A model generated the notes under the pieces. That model was not told the origin of the DNA, made no database searches, and saw only the letters and a program-made list of their open reading frames with translations. A stretch of DNA of 64,000 bases, from contig NZ_JAFYYT010000007.1 of NCBI RefSeq assembly GCF_017549005.1, forward strand, positions 141,247-205,246. The letters run 5' to 3'. Both the position numbers and the translations under genes were made by a program. Source of the stretch: Ruminococcus sp. GTDB taxonomy: Bacteria > Bacillota > Clostridia > Oscillospirales > Ruminococcaceae. Positions 17,296 to 26,357 of the stretch are shown here, one piece after another (position 1 is the stretch's first letter; every line of letters begins with the position of its first letter).

Positions 17296-17324
17296 AATAT
17301 ACCGTATTTTGCGATTAAAGTCAA
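17296..17324 (-). promoter_or_regulatory. Sigma-A promoter of the sugar ABC operon
   Basis: On the minus strand TTGACT (17319-17324), 17 bp, TATATT (17296-17301). The start would be near 17288, far from the coding region. The remaining ~240 bp up to the protease stop codon at 17567 hold no gene I can support; an AAACGTTT palindrome at 17551-17558 could be an operator but is unproven. Confidence 0.7.
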
Positions 17325-17566
17325 TCCTTTGTATCGTTTCTTAATCTTCTTTAAACACATTGTACACTTTCAACACAGCGTTTTTGGAAGTTTTCACATA
17401 AATACGGGCTGTAATATCGAAAAGTTACAAATTGGTAAAAGCATTTTAGACACTTATTACACAATTTACTGCTCATTCTTTTATACCTATTGCCTAACGG
17501 ATACAAAAGAAAGTGCTTCGGGCAGTTAATTTTTGACAATAAAATCAAACAAACGTTTCGTTGCCG

Positions 17567-20500
17567 CTAGTTAACTTTGTTGACTGATTTTTGTGAATAA
17601 ATTACAAGTATCGCCGCAGCGTCTACAGCGTCAATAATGCCGTTATTATTCGTATCAGCGTATTTTCGCCTTTCATCGGGTATCTCTCCCTCTTTGCCTG
17701 TCGAAACAGCCGCATAATGCCTGAGGACCCTTGCCGCATCTACTGCGTCAACATAGCCGTCAGCGTTCACATCTCCCGTCTCATTCTCTACAGGCGGTAT
17801 ATACAGGGACTGTGATGCAAATGAGGAATCAGTAGCCGAATAGCGTATATAGCAGCCTTTCGACCTGTCTACTACCCTGCTCGACTTGTATTCCATACCG
17901 ATGAGCCTGCTTACCTGCTCCTCAGTCACGCCGCTTCTTTGTGCCATAAGCCCGGTAAATTCCTCAGCGCTGTAGCCGTAGTCCTCGGCAAGTGCTTCAA
18001 GAGCCATCTGCGGAACATATCCCTCATAGGTTACCTCGCAGTCGTATACGCCGTTATATGTGTACCTTCCGTCGCTTACCCTGGAAATATCGTTGATATC
18101 GGGTTTTATTCCAAGAGCCTTCGGTATCTCGAACTTTACAGGCTCGCTTTCAAACTTTCCCCCGCCGCCTCTGACTATAAGTGTAAAGGTCTCGCCTGGG
18201 ATCACATTGATATAACAGAGCCCGAAGGTATCGGGATCGACAGTATCACCCGATATCAGCCTGCCCTTTGCCTTAACAAGATCCATAAGCTGTCCGTGCT
18301 CTATCATCAGCTCTGCCCTTTCGGCAGCTTCTGCATCGAGCGGACCTATTGCCTCGCTTCTGAAATTAATGGAAATATTGGAAATATCATACCTCTCAGG
18401 CACCTGTACGGGTATCTCCACGCCGTTCTTTATGGCTGTGAGCTCCATGCCTGCATAATCGAGAACTTTGTCCATAACGGAAAGTTCCTTTCCGTCGGGA
18501 GCGATTATCTTATCGGCAATAGAGGAGCTGATCACGCCTTTTTCCTCATCAAAGCCGATAAGCGCCCTGTTTACATGGAACGTTACCGTATTTTCAAGGA
18601 CGTTTTCACCCGATAGCTTGATAACAATATCGGTAGTGCCGAACTGTACGGGCACACTTTCTATCCATTCTCCACTTTTATACTTCTTTCCGCCGTATTC
18701 TGCGTCATATACCGTACCAAGACATAAGGAGAGCTTTTCCGTGCTTGTCGGGATATAAATACTGAACTCCTTCTCGGAAATACGCTCCGCATAGCGCAGG
18801 ATACCGTTGTTCCTGTACGCCGTGGGGATATATCCTATCCAGTTGAACTCCGCGGTTTTCGGATAAAAACTGCGCTTTGAAAAAGCTTTTGCCCCCTCAC
18901 ATTCGCATATCGCACTGATAGTTGTATTTCCGTTTATTGCAAACGGCTCTTTGTACGCCTCTGCTTCACCGCCGTCCTTGAAACAGCGGATATTCTCAGA
19001 ACTGCCTCCGTAGGAAATGCTCACCTTTTCGTCCAGCGGAACAGCTCCGCCATGATGCGAGAAGTTAACCTTGCCGACAGGATCGGTATATGCTTTTAAA
19101 GTAAGATTTCCCAGTCTTATTTTAAGGTCGCCTTTTGCAAAGGTCTCCTTGTAGTTTTTCTCGCTTTCGGCTGCTTTTTCGAGAAGTTCCGTATCAGTTT
19201 CCTCAAGTCCGTCGTAAAGCTGCTCAATAAAGGAGTCAAGCAGATCCTGCTTTTCTTCCTCGCTCAAAGTCACATCTTCATCAGTTACGTCGTTCCATTC
19301 CTTGCCGTCAGTGCTGAAAAAGCTCTGATTCTCGCCTGTATATTCCTTTATTTTCGAGTCCTTTGTGTAGGAGCTGAGGTCATAGTACTTCTCGTCGCTC
19401 TCCCTGACGTAAAGACTGCTTTCCAGCGGCAGTACAAAAGGAGAATCTTCACAGAAAAGCTTCACGACTACTGCAAATTTCTCGTTTTTGTCAAGGATAA
19501 CAGGCTTTTCAAGGTCAAGTGTAAAAAATCCCGTATTATCACATCTGCCTTTAGTGACCTCCGAAGCCTTTCCCGAAGACGGATCAGTTCCGTCGGTCAG
19601 ATCCGTATATATGGTTATTTCATAATCAGTTCCCGCATTATAGATATATGTGCCGACCGCGCTGAGCTGTTCATCTCTTTCAGCTGTAAAAATATCAGCC
19701 ATATATGACGGTCCCTCTTCCTCGGGAGTATCATACGCCGAAAGCGTCTGTATCGGAATAAAACTGTCATACTGATAGATATTTTCGTGCCCGTCTGCGT
19801 CGTCAAGCTCAAAAACCGCGAAATCCTCAAGGGATCTGTCATAGTAGGATATCCATATATAGCCGTCCTCACCGTCATTTGTTCCCCAGCTGTTCTTGCA
19901 CAGCCATGCGCCGTTTCCGTCGGGAGAGTTGCGGAACTTATCCGCCGGGAATGTATCGTCCCAGCCGACTACAGTCACAGCATGATTGGCAAAACGGGGC
20001 TTGCGCTTTGAATTCGAGGTGCTGTACTCTCCGTTCCAGTTGCGCTTTTTGTCGGACATATAGGAAACATCGACTGCGTTTCCCTTGTATACAAAGCCCT
20101 TTATCATGTTATTTATGTCGCCGAAGTTCTCTCTGTCCTTATCGTAATCAAAGCTGTAGGCATTTCTCATATGATAGTCGGACTGCCTCTGCATATGGTC
20201 GACCTCCGACGTATTATCGAAGAACCTGGTATTTGCATACGGAAGTCTGCTCTCATTGACAGGTCCTATCCACTGTGACCAGGCATTGGATACCATTCTC
20301 GAGTTGCCGCCCTCGCCGATAACGTCCTCAACGGCAGTTGAAGCAGAATACAGCTGATCAAATCCGTAATAGGGGTAATAAGCCGTGTGCAGCTCAGAAA
20401 GGTCGATATAAGGGACTTCCGACAAAAGACTGGTCTCCGCGCTTGCGATTGCGGCATGAGCCCAGCAGGTACCGTATGTGCCCTGAGATTTCACCGACGT

Positions 20501-20809
20501 TGAACCATAGACCGTTCTCATATCAAAGCTTTCGGGGAAAGAAACGCTGTCAGGCGCAGTTTTCTTATATGACGGACAAACCGCTCCGTAAGCCGCCATT
20601 GGTTCAAATTTACTGCCGTCGCCGCCTACGCATTTGAGCACAGGCATTGACAAAGAGCCGGACTGCGACTGCAAAGAAGCTCTTTTACGTCCGCTTTCAC
20701 CGAGTTCCAAGCCTTTTAACTCTGCCGCAAAAGCAGAAAACGGTACAGAAGCCGCTGCAATGACAAAAGCTGCAGCCGCAGCCGTAAATTTTCCTGTCGG
20801 ATTTCCCAT
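17567..20809 (-). CDS. Secreted papain-like (C1) cysteine protease with C-terminal dockerin
   Basis: About 1080 residues. A signal peptide (~1-29) is followed by a C1A peptidase domain with GTYGTCWAHA (catalytic Cys ~115), NHAVTVVGWDD (His) and CKNSWGTNDGEDGY (Asn). A lectin-like/beta-sandwich region, a segment resembling a chitobiase C-terminal beta-domain, and further unassigned modules follow. The end is a type I dockerin with two Ca-binding repeats (DVNADGYVDAVDAARVL and DTNNNGIIDAVDAAAIL). The start at 20809 has a GGGAGAGA site. It should be exported and docked on a cellulosome or cell-surface scaffold, perhaps to process proteins or attack plant or microbial proteins; that role is inferred. 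Confidence 0.9.
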   Translation of the reverse strand: MGNPTGKFTAAAAAFVIAAASVPFSAFAAELKGLELGESGRKRASLQSQSGSLSMPVLKCVGGDGSKFEPMAAYGAVCPSYKKTAPDSVSFPESFDMRTVYGSTSVKSQGTYGTCWAHAAIASAETSLLSEVPYIDLSELHTAYYPYYGFDQLYSASTAVEDVIGEGGNSRMVSNAWSQWIGPVNESRLPYANTRFFDNTSEVDHMQRQSDYHMRNAYSFDYDKDRENFGDINNMIKGFVYKGNAVDVSYMSDKKRNWNGEYSTSNSKRKPRFANHAVTVVGWDDTFPADKFRNSPDGNGAWLCKNSWGTNDGEDGYIWISYYDRSLEDFAVFELDDADGHENIYQYDSFIPIQTLSAYDTPEEEGPSYMADIFTAERDEQLSAVGTYIYNAGTDYEITIYTDLTDGTDPSSGKASEVTKGRCDNTGFFTLDLEKPVILDKNEKFAVVVKLFCEDSPFVLPLESSLYVRESDEKYYDLSSYTKDSKIKEYTGENQSFFSTDGKEWNDVTDEDVTLSEEEKQDLLDSFIEQLYDGLEETDTELLEKAAESEKNYKETFAKGDLKIRLGNLTLKAYTDPVGKVNFSHHGGAVPLDEKVSISYGGSSENIRCFKDGGEAEAYKEPFAINGNTTISAICECEGAKAFSKRSFYPKTAEFNWIGYIPTAYRNNGILRYAERISEKEFSIYIPTSTEKLSLCLGTVYDAEYGGKKYKSGEWIESVPVQFGTTDIVIKLSGENVLENTVTFHVNRALIGFDEEKGVISSSIADKIIAPDGKELSVMDKVLDYAGMELTAIKNGVEIPVQVPERYDISNISINFRSEAIGPLDAEAAERAELMIEHGQLMDLVKAKGRLISGDTVDPDTFGLCYINVIPGETFTLIVRGGGGKFESEPVKFEIPKALGIKPDINDISRVSDGRYTYNGVYDCEVTYEGYVPQMALEALAEDYGYSAEEFTGLMAQRSGVTEEQVSRLIGMEYKSSRVVDRSKGCYIRYSATDSSFASQSLYIPPVENETGDVNADGYVDAVDAARVLRHYAAVSTGKEGEIPDERRKYADTNNNGIIDAVDAAAILVIYSQKSVNKVN

Positions 20810-20859
20810 ATTATCTCTCCCTTCACCATCTCCCGCACTTCCGAGGAAAATACAAGTCA

Positions 20860-20888
20860 ATTATACCACAAAAGCCTGTTTTTGTAAA
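20860..20888 (-). promoter_or_regulatory. Sigma-A promoter of the dockerin protease
   Basis: TTTACA (20883-20888), 17 bp, TATAAT (20860-20865) on the minus strand, immediately downstream of the terminator of the preceding gene. The protease is therefore transcribed alone. Confidence 0.8.
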
Positions 20889-20926
20889 GAAAAAAAGTGC
20901 CTTTGAAACAATATCCAAAGGCACTT
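20889..20926 (-). terminator. Rho-independent terminator after the TIM-barrel/acyl-CoA-synthetase gene
   Basis: An 11-bp stem (20895-20905 with 20916-20926) and, on the minus strand, a run of Ts. It lies 17 bp after the fusion gene's stop codon. Confidence 0.92.
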
Positions 20927-20942
20927 TACATATTAACTGATA

Positions 20943-23471
20943 TTATGCTGTAACTATGCTGTCAGCCTTGTGAAGCTTGAGCTTTTCAACAGCCTGTTCT
21001 CTCATCTTGTATTTGAGTATCTTGCCAGCCGCATTCATTGGGAAACCGTCAACGAAATCAACATATCTCGGACACTTGTGCTTTGCCATACGTGCGAGAC
21101 AGAAGTCCTTGATCTCCTTTTCAGTAGCAGTTTCGCCGTCCTGAAGAATGATACACGCCATTATCTCCTCGCCGTAGTCCTCATCGGGAACGCCGATGAC
21201 CTGTACGTCCTTTACCTTTGGATATGTATAGAGGAAGTCCTCGATCTCCTTGGGGTAGATATTCTCGCCGCCGCGGATTATCATATCCTTGATACGTCCT
21301 GTTATCTTGAAATAACCATCCTCGGAGCGGCGTCTTGCAAGGTCTCCTGTGTGGAGCCAGCCCTCGCTGTCGATAGCTGCGGCTGTAGCCTCAGGCATTT
21401 TATAGTAGCCCTTCATGATATTGTAGCCTCTTGCAACGAACTCGCCGTCAACATCGTCTGGGAGGTCTTCATTGGTCTCGGGATCAACTATCTTGCACTC
21501 AACGCCGAAGATAGGTCCGCCGACTGTATTTACGCGCTGTTCCAGTGAGTCGGTAGTCTTGCTCATAGTTGTTGCGGGAGAAGCCTCGGTCTGTCCGTAA
21601 GTGATGCAGATCTCGCTCATATGCATTTTTTCGATGACCTCTTCCATAGTCTTTATCGGACACGGAGAGCCTGCCATGATACCCGTTCTCATATACGAGA
21701 AGTCGGTGCTGTCAAAGTCCTTGTGACCGAGCATAGCGATGAACATAGTCGGTACGCCGTGGAAACAGGTTATCTTCTCCTGATTTATGCAGGCAAGTCC
21801 CTTTCTTGGTGAGAAACGGGTTATAGGCGACATGGTCGTACCATGCGTCATGGACGCAGTCATAGCCAGAACCATGCCGAAGCAGTGGAACATAGGCACC
21901 TGTATCATCATGCGGTCTGCTGTGGAAAGATCCATGCAGTCTCCGATTGCCTTGCCGTTGTTTACTACATTATAGTGTGTGAGCATTACACCCTTCGGGA
22001 AACCTGTAGTTCCCGAGGTGTACTGCATATTTGCAACATCGTGGATATCAATTGTCTTTCTGACGCGCTCTACCTCGCTGTACGGAACGTTCTTCGAGAG
22101 CTCGACAGCCTCCTCCCATGTGAAGCAGCCGTTATTCTTTGAATCAATGGTGATAACGTTCTTGAGGTAAGGAAGTCTTGCGGAATTGAGCTTGCCTGCC
22201 TCGCAGGTCTCAAGCTCGGGGCAGAGCTCCTTGATGATATCAACGTATTTAATATCCTTGATACCGTCTATCATTACAAGAGTCATGGTATCGGACTGTC
22301 TCAGCAGATACTCAGCCTCATGGATACGGTATTCTGTGTTCATAGTTACAAGAACTGCGCCTATCTTTGTGGTCGCCCAGAAAGTGATGTACCACTGAGG
22401 AACGTTTGTAGCCCATATAGCAACATGGTCGCCCTTCTTTACGCCCATTGCAAGAAGCGAACGCGCAAAGCTGTCCACATCGTCACGGAATTCGGGATAG
22501 GTCCTTGTATAATCGAGCTCGGTATAGCGGAAAGCGTACTGATTCGGGAACTGCTCGCATATACGGTCGAGTATGTCTGGGAATGTATAGTTGAGGATAC
22601 GCTCCTTCGGCCACGGATACTGTCCGTCACCTCTCATATTGGTCTGAAGCGGGTGCTTGTGCTTTTTCTTGTAAGGAGCCATATACTCGGCAAACTGTGG
22701 TATAACGATACCTGCATCACTGAGGTCGCGTGCCCAGCGCTTTACCCATTCAAGGGAGATATAGCCGTTGTAGTTGATAGTGTCAAGAGCTTCTATCATA
22801 GCCTTTACGGGAATATCACCGGTGCCCATGATACGGTACTCGACCGTGCCGTCCTCGCGCATAACACTGTCCTTGACCTGTATGTACTTTATGTACTCGC
22901 CGAGATTAGCCACCGTAGTTTCGGGAGCTTCACCGTGATAGCGGTAGGGATGGTGCATATCCCACAAAGCTGCTACCTTGCGGCTCTTCACCTCGTCAAG
23001 AAGCTTTGCAAGACGTGCAGTATCGGAATAAACGCCGTTTGTCTCGACAAGAAGTGTAACATTGTACTCCTCGGCAATTGGAACAAGCTTTTTCAGAGCC
23101 TCTGCAACGTACTCGTCATCGACCTCGTCCACAGGATCGGGAGTAAGGTCAGCGAGTATCCTTATATATGAAGCGCCAAGCTTGCCTGCAAGCCTGGCAT
23201 ATGCCTTTATCTCGTTTTCAGCTTCCTGGTACTTGTCCTTGAATTTAAGGCAGGCGCCTGAAGAAAGACATGGTATCTCAAGTCCGAGAGACTGAAGCTT
23301 AGCAATAGTGGCAGGTAGCTGAGCCTCGGTAAAAGGCTGAGCCTTGACAGAGAATATCTCGTTACCGAGTCCTCTGATCTCAATTCCGTCAAATTTGAAA
23401 TCCTTTGCCATTGAATAAATGTCTGTCCACGACCATTCCGGACAAGCAAGTGTTGAAAATCCAATTTTCAA
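20943..23471 (-). CDS. Fusion: sugar-phosphate isomerase/epimerase-like TIM barrel + acyl-CoA synthetase
   Basis: About 842 residues. Residues ~1-275 form a xylose-isomerase-like TIM barrel (AP-endonuclease-2 family) with metal-ligand-like segments VETNG, WDMHHP and LEWVKR. Residues ~290-842 are a complete ANL adenylating enzyme: P-loop YTSGTTGFPKGVMLTH, TYGQTEASPA, GWLHTGDLA, GRIKDMIIRGGENIYPKEIE and NAAGKILK (catalytic Lys), closest to fatty/carboxylic-acid-CoA ligases. I favour a TTG start at 23471: AAGGA lies 9 nt upstream and the product begins MKIGFSTLACPEW, whereas the ATG at 23480 touches the AAGGA. Substrate unknown. Confidence 0.88.
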   Translation of the reverse strand: MKIGFSTLACPEWSWTDIYSMAKDFKFDGIEIRGLGNEIFSVKAQPFTEAQLPATIAKLQSLGLEIPCLSSGACLKFKDKYQEAENEIKAYARLAGKLGASYIRILADLTPDPVDEVDDEYVAEALKKLVPIAEEYNVTLLVETNGVYSDTARLAKLLDEVKSRKVAALWDMHHPYRYHGEAPETTVANLGEYIKYIQVKDSVMREDGTVEYRIMGTGDIPVKAMIEALDTINYNGYISLEWVKRWARDLSDAGIVIPQFAEYMAPYKKKHKHPLQTNMRGDGQYPWPKERILNYTFPDILDRICEQFPNQYAFRYTELDYTRTYPEFRDDVDSFARSLLAMGVKKGDHVAIWATNVPQWYITFWATTKIGAVLVTMNTEYRIHEAEYLLRQSDTMTLVMIDGIKDIKYVDIIKELCPELETCEAGKLNSARLPYLKNVITIDSKNNGCFTWEEAVELSKNVPYSEVERVRKTIDIHDVANMQYTSGTTGFPKGVMLTHYNVVNNGKAIGDCMDLSTADRMMIQVPMFHCFGMVLAMTASMTHGTTMSPITRFSPRKGLACINQEKITCFHGVPTMFIAMLGHKDFDSTDFSYMRTGIMAGSPCPIKTMEEVIEKMHMSEICITYGQTEASPATTMSKTTDSLEQRVNTVGGPIFGVECKIVDPETNEDLPDDVDGEFVARGYNIMKGYYKMPEATAAAIDSEGWLHTGDLARRRSEDGYFKITGRIKDMIIRGGENIYPKEIEDFLYTYPKVKDVQVIGVPDEDYGEEIMACIILQDGETATEKEIKDFCLARMAKHKCPRYVDFVDGFPMNAAGKILKYKMREQAVEKLKLHKADSIVTA

Positions 23472-23476
23472 AATAA

Positions 23477-23695
23477 TCATTCCTTTTCATTATTGGTATT
23501 GCTACGTTTCAAATCATCAGTCTCGACCTGAAGTTCTTCAGCGCTGTAATCCTTTCTGTCAAAGCCCGAAGATGTCATATATGCCTCCGCCTGCTTCTTT
23601 GTGCGAAAGCGGCGGGCAAATTTACTGTTATATACCGAAAATCTCGGAGAAACCACAAACATTTCCTCTGGGATATGCCTTATGACCCATTTCAC
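23477..23695 (-). CDS. Small basic hypothetical protein
   Basis: 72 residues, not recognised. Starts with GTG at 23695 behind a GGAGGGAG site; the ATG two bases upstream is followed at once by a stop and so cannot be the start. N-terminal half is basic with aromatic residues (RHIPEEMFVVSPRFSVYNSKF), then KKQAEAYMTSSGFDRKDY and an acidic/polar tail. Its stop overlaps the start region of the fusion gene, so the two are translationally linked. Possibly a small DNA- or RNA-binding or partner protein; no evidence beyond charge and context. Confidence 0.6.
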   Translation of the reverse strand: MKWVIRHIPEEMFVVSPRFSVYNSKFARRFRTKKQAEAYMTSSGFDRKDYSAEELQVETDDLKRSNTNNEKE

Positions 23696-23711
23696 ATAAG
23701 CTCCCTCCCTG

Positions 23712-24470
23712 TCAGAAAAGCTTGTAATACAATACTCCGAACCATTCTCTCACCCAATAAGTCGGCAGCAGGTACCACGCTGTCCTCGCCGAGATATTAT
23801 GGGACTCTATTCCGGTTTTCTCAGCCAAGATGTCAGCTCTCAGCTGATGGAACCCGTCCGTCACTATAGTTATGTCCGCAGGAAGTCCGTTTTCGTCAAT
23901 GATCTTCTTTGAAAAGCTGAGGTTTTCCTCGGTATTCACGGACTTGTCCTCCATGTAGATACGCTCCGGAGCTATACCGTTACCCACGAGCCAGTCCCTC
24001 ATGCACTGAGCCTCGCTTATGGATTCGTCCTCGCCCTTGCCTCCCGAAACGACGACCTTTACGCTTTCATGTCCGGAAAGGTAATCATACGCGGCTTTAA
24101 GCCTGCGTGAGAGCATAAGGCTTGGTGCTCCGTCCCTTACCTGACAGCCAAGAACGACCAGCGTTGTATTCTCATTCTTCGGCCTGTCATTTGCAGCTTT
24201 TATCATAAATACGCTTATAACAGCGGCAGTTACCACGGAAACAGCTGCAACACCCCCGACAACTCCGACCAGGAGCTTTCCAAGAGGCTTTTCCCAGCAG
24301 CGTCCGACAAATATACTGAACCTGTTCCAGAACAGCAGTATCAGTACCATAAGCGCTGAAACTGCCATTCCAATGCCGTTGCCTATATTTATTATATTCC
24401 TCGATACAGGCAGCAGAAAGAGCATGAACAATCCGAAAAATGCGGCGGCAGAGATACATCTTGCAGCCAT
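23712..24470 (-). CDS. YdcF/SanA-like DUF218 membrane protein
   Basis: 252 residues: three N-terminal membrane helices (~5-25, 33-52, 67-90) and a DUF218 domain (~105-250) with LVVLGCQVRDGAPSLMLSRRL, VVVSGGKGEDESISEA and ITIVTDGFHQLRA. Relatives (SanA, ElyC, YdcF) act in cell-envelope biogenesis, with ElyC linked to lipid-carrier and peptidoglycan metabolism; the chemistry is not settled. The ATG abuts the PHP gene's stop codon, and an AAGGAAG site lies inside that gene. Confidence 0.88.
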   Translation of the reverse strand: MAARCISAAAFFGLFMLFLLPVSRNIINIGNGIGMAVSALMVLILLFWNRFSIFVGRCWEKPLGKLLVGVVGGVAAVSVVTAAVISVFMIKAANDRPKNENTTLVVLGCQVRDGAPSLMLSRRLKAAYDYLSGHESVKVVVSGGKGEDESISEAQCMRDWLVGNGIAPERIYMEDKSVNTEENLSFSKKIIDENGLPADITIVTDGFHQLRADILAEKTGIESHNISARTAWYLLPTYWVREWFGVLYYKLF

Positions 24471-25316
24471 TTATGCTTCCTTGCTCCTTAAAGCGGCAAG
24501 CTTCAGTATCCTGTCAAGGTTTTCCTTTGTAGTTGTCTCGCTGCCGAGATGTGTCGGAACTTTATTGTACAGTCCGTGGAAGTCCGAACCGCCCGTTTCG
24601 ATAAGATCATATTTCTTTGCTATCGCCTGAAGCTTCTTGCGGCACTTTGCGTCCGCTGAGAAATGTCCTACCTCGACGCCGTCTATCTTGCCGTTCTTTG
24701 CAAGCTCCTCAAGGAGTTCAAGGTTATCGTACTGTGCAGGGTGAGCCATGACGGCAACTCCTCTTGCAGTACGTATCAGATCAACGACAAAATTAACGTC
24801 GGGATACTCTCTTTCCACGTAACATGAACCATTTTCAGGGTTGAAAAGCTCGCGGTCGAGCTCCCCGTAAAATTCAAGCGCATAGCCGTAGTCTATGAGC
24901 GCACGCATGATATGCTGCTTGAAAATGCTCTTTGAAGCAGTTGTGCGCTTTAATATGCTTTCCTGGGTGATAGGGTATTTCGCCATGACCTTTTCGATCA
25001 TTTCCTTCGAGCATTCCTTCCTTATCTCGCAGGATTTGAGACAAAGCCCTTCTAGTCGGTTGGGCTTTGACGGTGCATAGCAAAGAATATGCACCTTGCT
25101 GTTTCTTTCCTTGTCCCACGCTGAGAGCTCAACGCCGTGAAGTATCTTTATACCTGCGCGGTCGCCGAGTACATCGGCTCTTGAAAAAGACGCCATAGTA
25201 TCGTGATCGGTTATTGACAGCCAGTCAATGTTCATTCGCTTCGCCTGAGCAATTACATCCTCAATACCAAGCGAGCCGTCGGAAAGCGTGGTGTGACAGT
25301 GCAGATCGCAAATCAT
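24471..25316 (-). CDS. PHP-domain phosphoesterase (RNase AM / 3',5'-nucleotide phosphatase type)
   Basis: 281 residues with PHP motifs: DLHCHTTLSDG at the N-terminus, SITDHDTM, a VMAHPAQ segment and GSDFHG near the C-terminus, supplying the His/Asp metal ligands. Matches the YciV/TrpH group, which hydrolyses 3'-phosphoadenosine 5'-phosphate and short 5'-phosphorylated RNAs. It is the first gene of a four-gene operon (PHP, YdcF-like, small protein, TIM-barrel/ligase fusion). Confidence 0.9.
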   Translation of the reverse strand: MICDLHCHTTLSDGSLGIEDVIAQAKRMNIDWLSITDHDTMASFSRADVLGDRAGIKILHGVELSAWDKERNSKVHILCYAPSKPNRLEGLCLKSCEIRKECSKEMIEKVMAKYPITQESILKRTTASKSIFKQHIMRALIDYGYALEFYGELDRELFNPENGSCYVEREYPDVNFVVDLIRTARGVAVMAHPAQYDNLELLEELAKNGKIDGVEVGHFSADAKCRKKLQAIAKKYDLIETGGSDFHGLYNKVPTHLGSETTTKENLDRILKLAALRSKEA

Positions 25317-25435
25317 ACAGTACCTTCTTTCGCCGCCTAAAACGCGGCAGGATATTAATAAAATAGTATTGGTGAAACGCTTCTTTCAGAACATATTTGC
25401 AGCTTTTTGCTGCAACAGTCATAATAACGCTAATA

Positions 25436-25464
25436 ATTATATCACAAATCATTTAAAATTTCAA
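25436..25464 (-). promoter_or_regulatory. Sigma-A promoter of the PHP-YdcF-fusion operon
   Basis: TTGAAA (25459-25464), 17 bp, TATAAT (25436-25441) on the minus strand, with a ~110-nt leader. The leader holds two small hairpins (TGCAGC/GCTGCA and GCCGC/GCGGC), the second ~10 nt before the start region. Confidence 0.75.
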
Positions 25465-25532
25465 GCTTTTTCACTAATTTTTACATTATTATCATTTTTA
25501 ATATAAAGAAGTATACCGAAAAACCTACTATT

Positions 25533-26357
25533 TTACTGGAGTTTTGCGTAAAGCTCGCTCTTTCTGAAACCTGTCTCTTTTGCCACCGCCTTGCAGGCGT
25601 CCGTTGGCTTCTCGCCCATGCTTATGAGCTTATTGACCTGCTCCATGGCCTGCTCGACAGTTATATCACCGCCGCTGTTTTCCTGCGCTCCCTCGAGTAC
25701 GAGCACGAACTCGCCCTTCGGCTCGTTTTCGCTGTAATAAGCCACAGCCTCGGAAAGAGTGAGCCTTAGGACTTCCTCATGAATCTTTGTGAGCTCGCGG
25801 CAGAGGGATATTCTGCGTTCTCCGCCGAAAAAACCGGCAAGGTCGGAGAGAGTGGTTTTCAGCTTGTGGGGAGCTTCATAGAATACCATTACCGCCGTTT
25901 CGCCGCGAAGCCTTTCAAGGCGCTCGCTTCGCTCCTTTTTCGGGACAGGCAGGAAGCCTTCAAAGGTAAATCGGCGCGTACTCAGCCCGGATACGGCAAC
26001 TGCCGAAACAACGGCACTCGGTCCGGGGACTACCCTTATGTCGATATTGTTCTCGGCGCATAGCTTCACGAGAACTTCTCCCGGATCAGAGATACAGGGC
26101 ATACCTGCGTCGGTAACGATACCGCAGCTCTCCCCTGCAAGAAGCCTGTCTATTATGCGCTGTGCATCGGCTTTTGAGCTGTGCTCATGAAAGCTGACGA
26201 GCTGCTTCTTTATCTCAAAGCGATTGAGCAGCTTCAGCGTGACTCTCGTATCCTCCGCGCATATGAAATCCACAGCTTTCAGCGTGTCGAGCTGTCTTAT
26301 GGTTATATCGTCAAGATTGCCTATCGGAGTTCCGATAACATAAAAAATACCGCTCAT
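25533..26357 (-). CDS. rsmI: 16S rRNA (cytidine1402-2'-O)-methyltransferase
   Basis: 274 residues, tetrapyrrole-methylase fold. Conserved FYVIGTPIGNLDDITIRQL at the N-terminus, ICAEDTRVT, SFHEHS and TDAGMPCISDPG are all present. RsmI uses SAM to 2'-O-methylate C1402 in the ribosomal decoding centre. Overlaps the trmN6-like gene by 4 bp (ATGA type). This trmN6-rsmI pairing is frequent in Firmicutes. Confidence 0.96.
   Translation of the reverse strand: MSGIFYVIGTPIGNLDDITIRQLDTLKAVDFICAEDTRVTLKLLNRFEIKKQLVSFHEHSSKADAQRIIDRLLAGESCGIVTDAGMPCISDPGEVLVKLCAENNIDIRVVPGPSAVVSAVAVSGLSTRRFTFEGFLPVPKKERSERLERLRGETAVMVFYEAPHKLKTTLSDLAGFFGGERRISLCRELTKIHEEVLRLTLSEAVAYYSENEPKGEFVLVLEGAQENSGGDITVEQAMEQVNKLISMGEKPTDACKAVAKETGFRKSELYAKLQ

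Noticed and set aside
17161-17529. 122-codon plus-strand ORF opposite the leader
   Set aside because: No ribosome site, atypical amino-acid content, and it covers the promoter of the opposite operon.
25261-25452. 63-codon minus-strand frame in the PHP leader
   Set aside because: It starts inside the -10 box region and overlaps the PHP start in another frame without a ribosome site.
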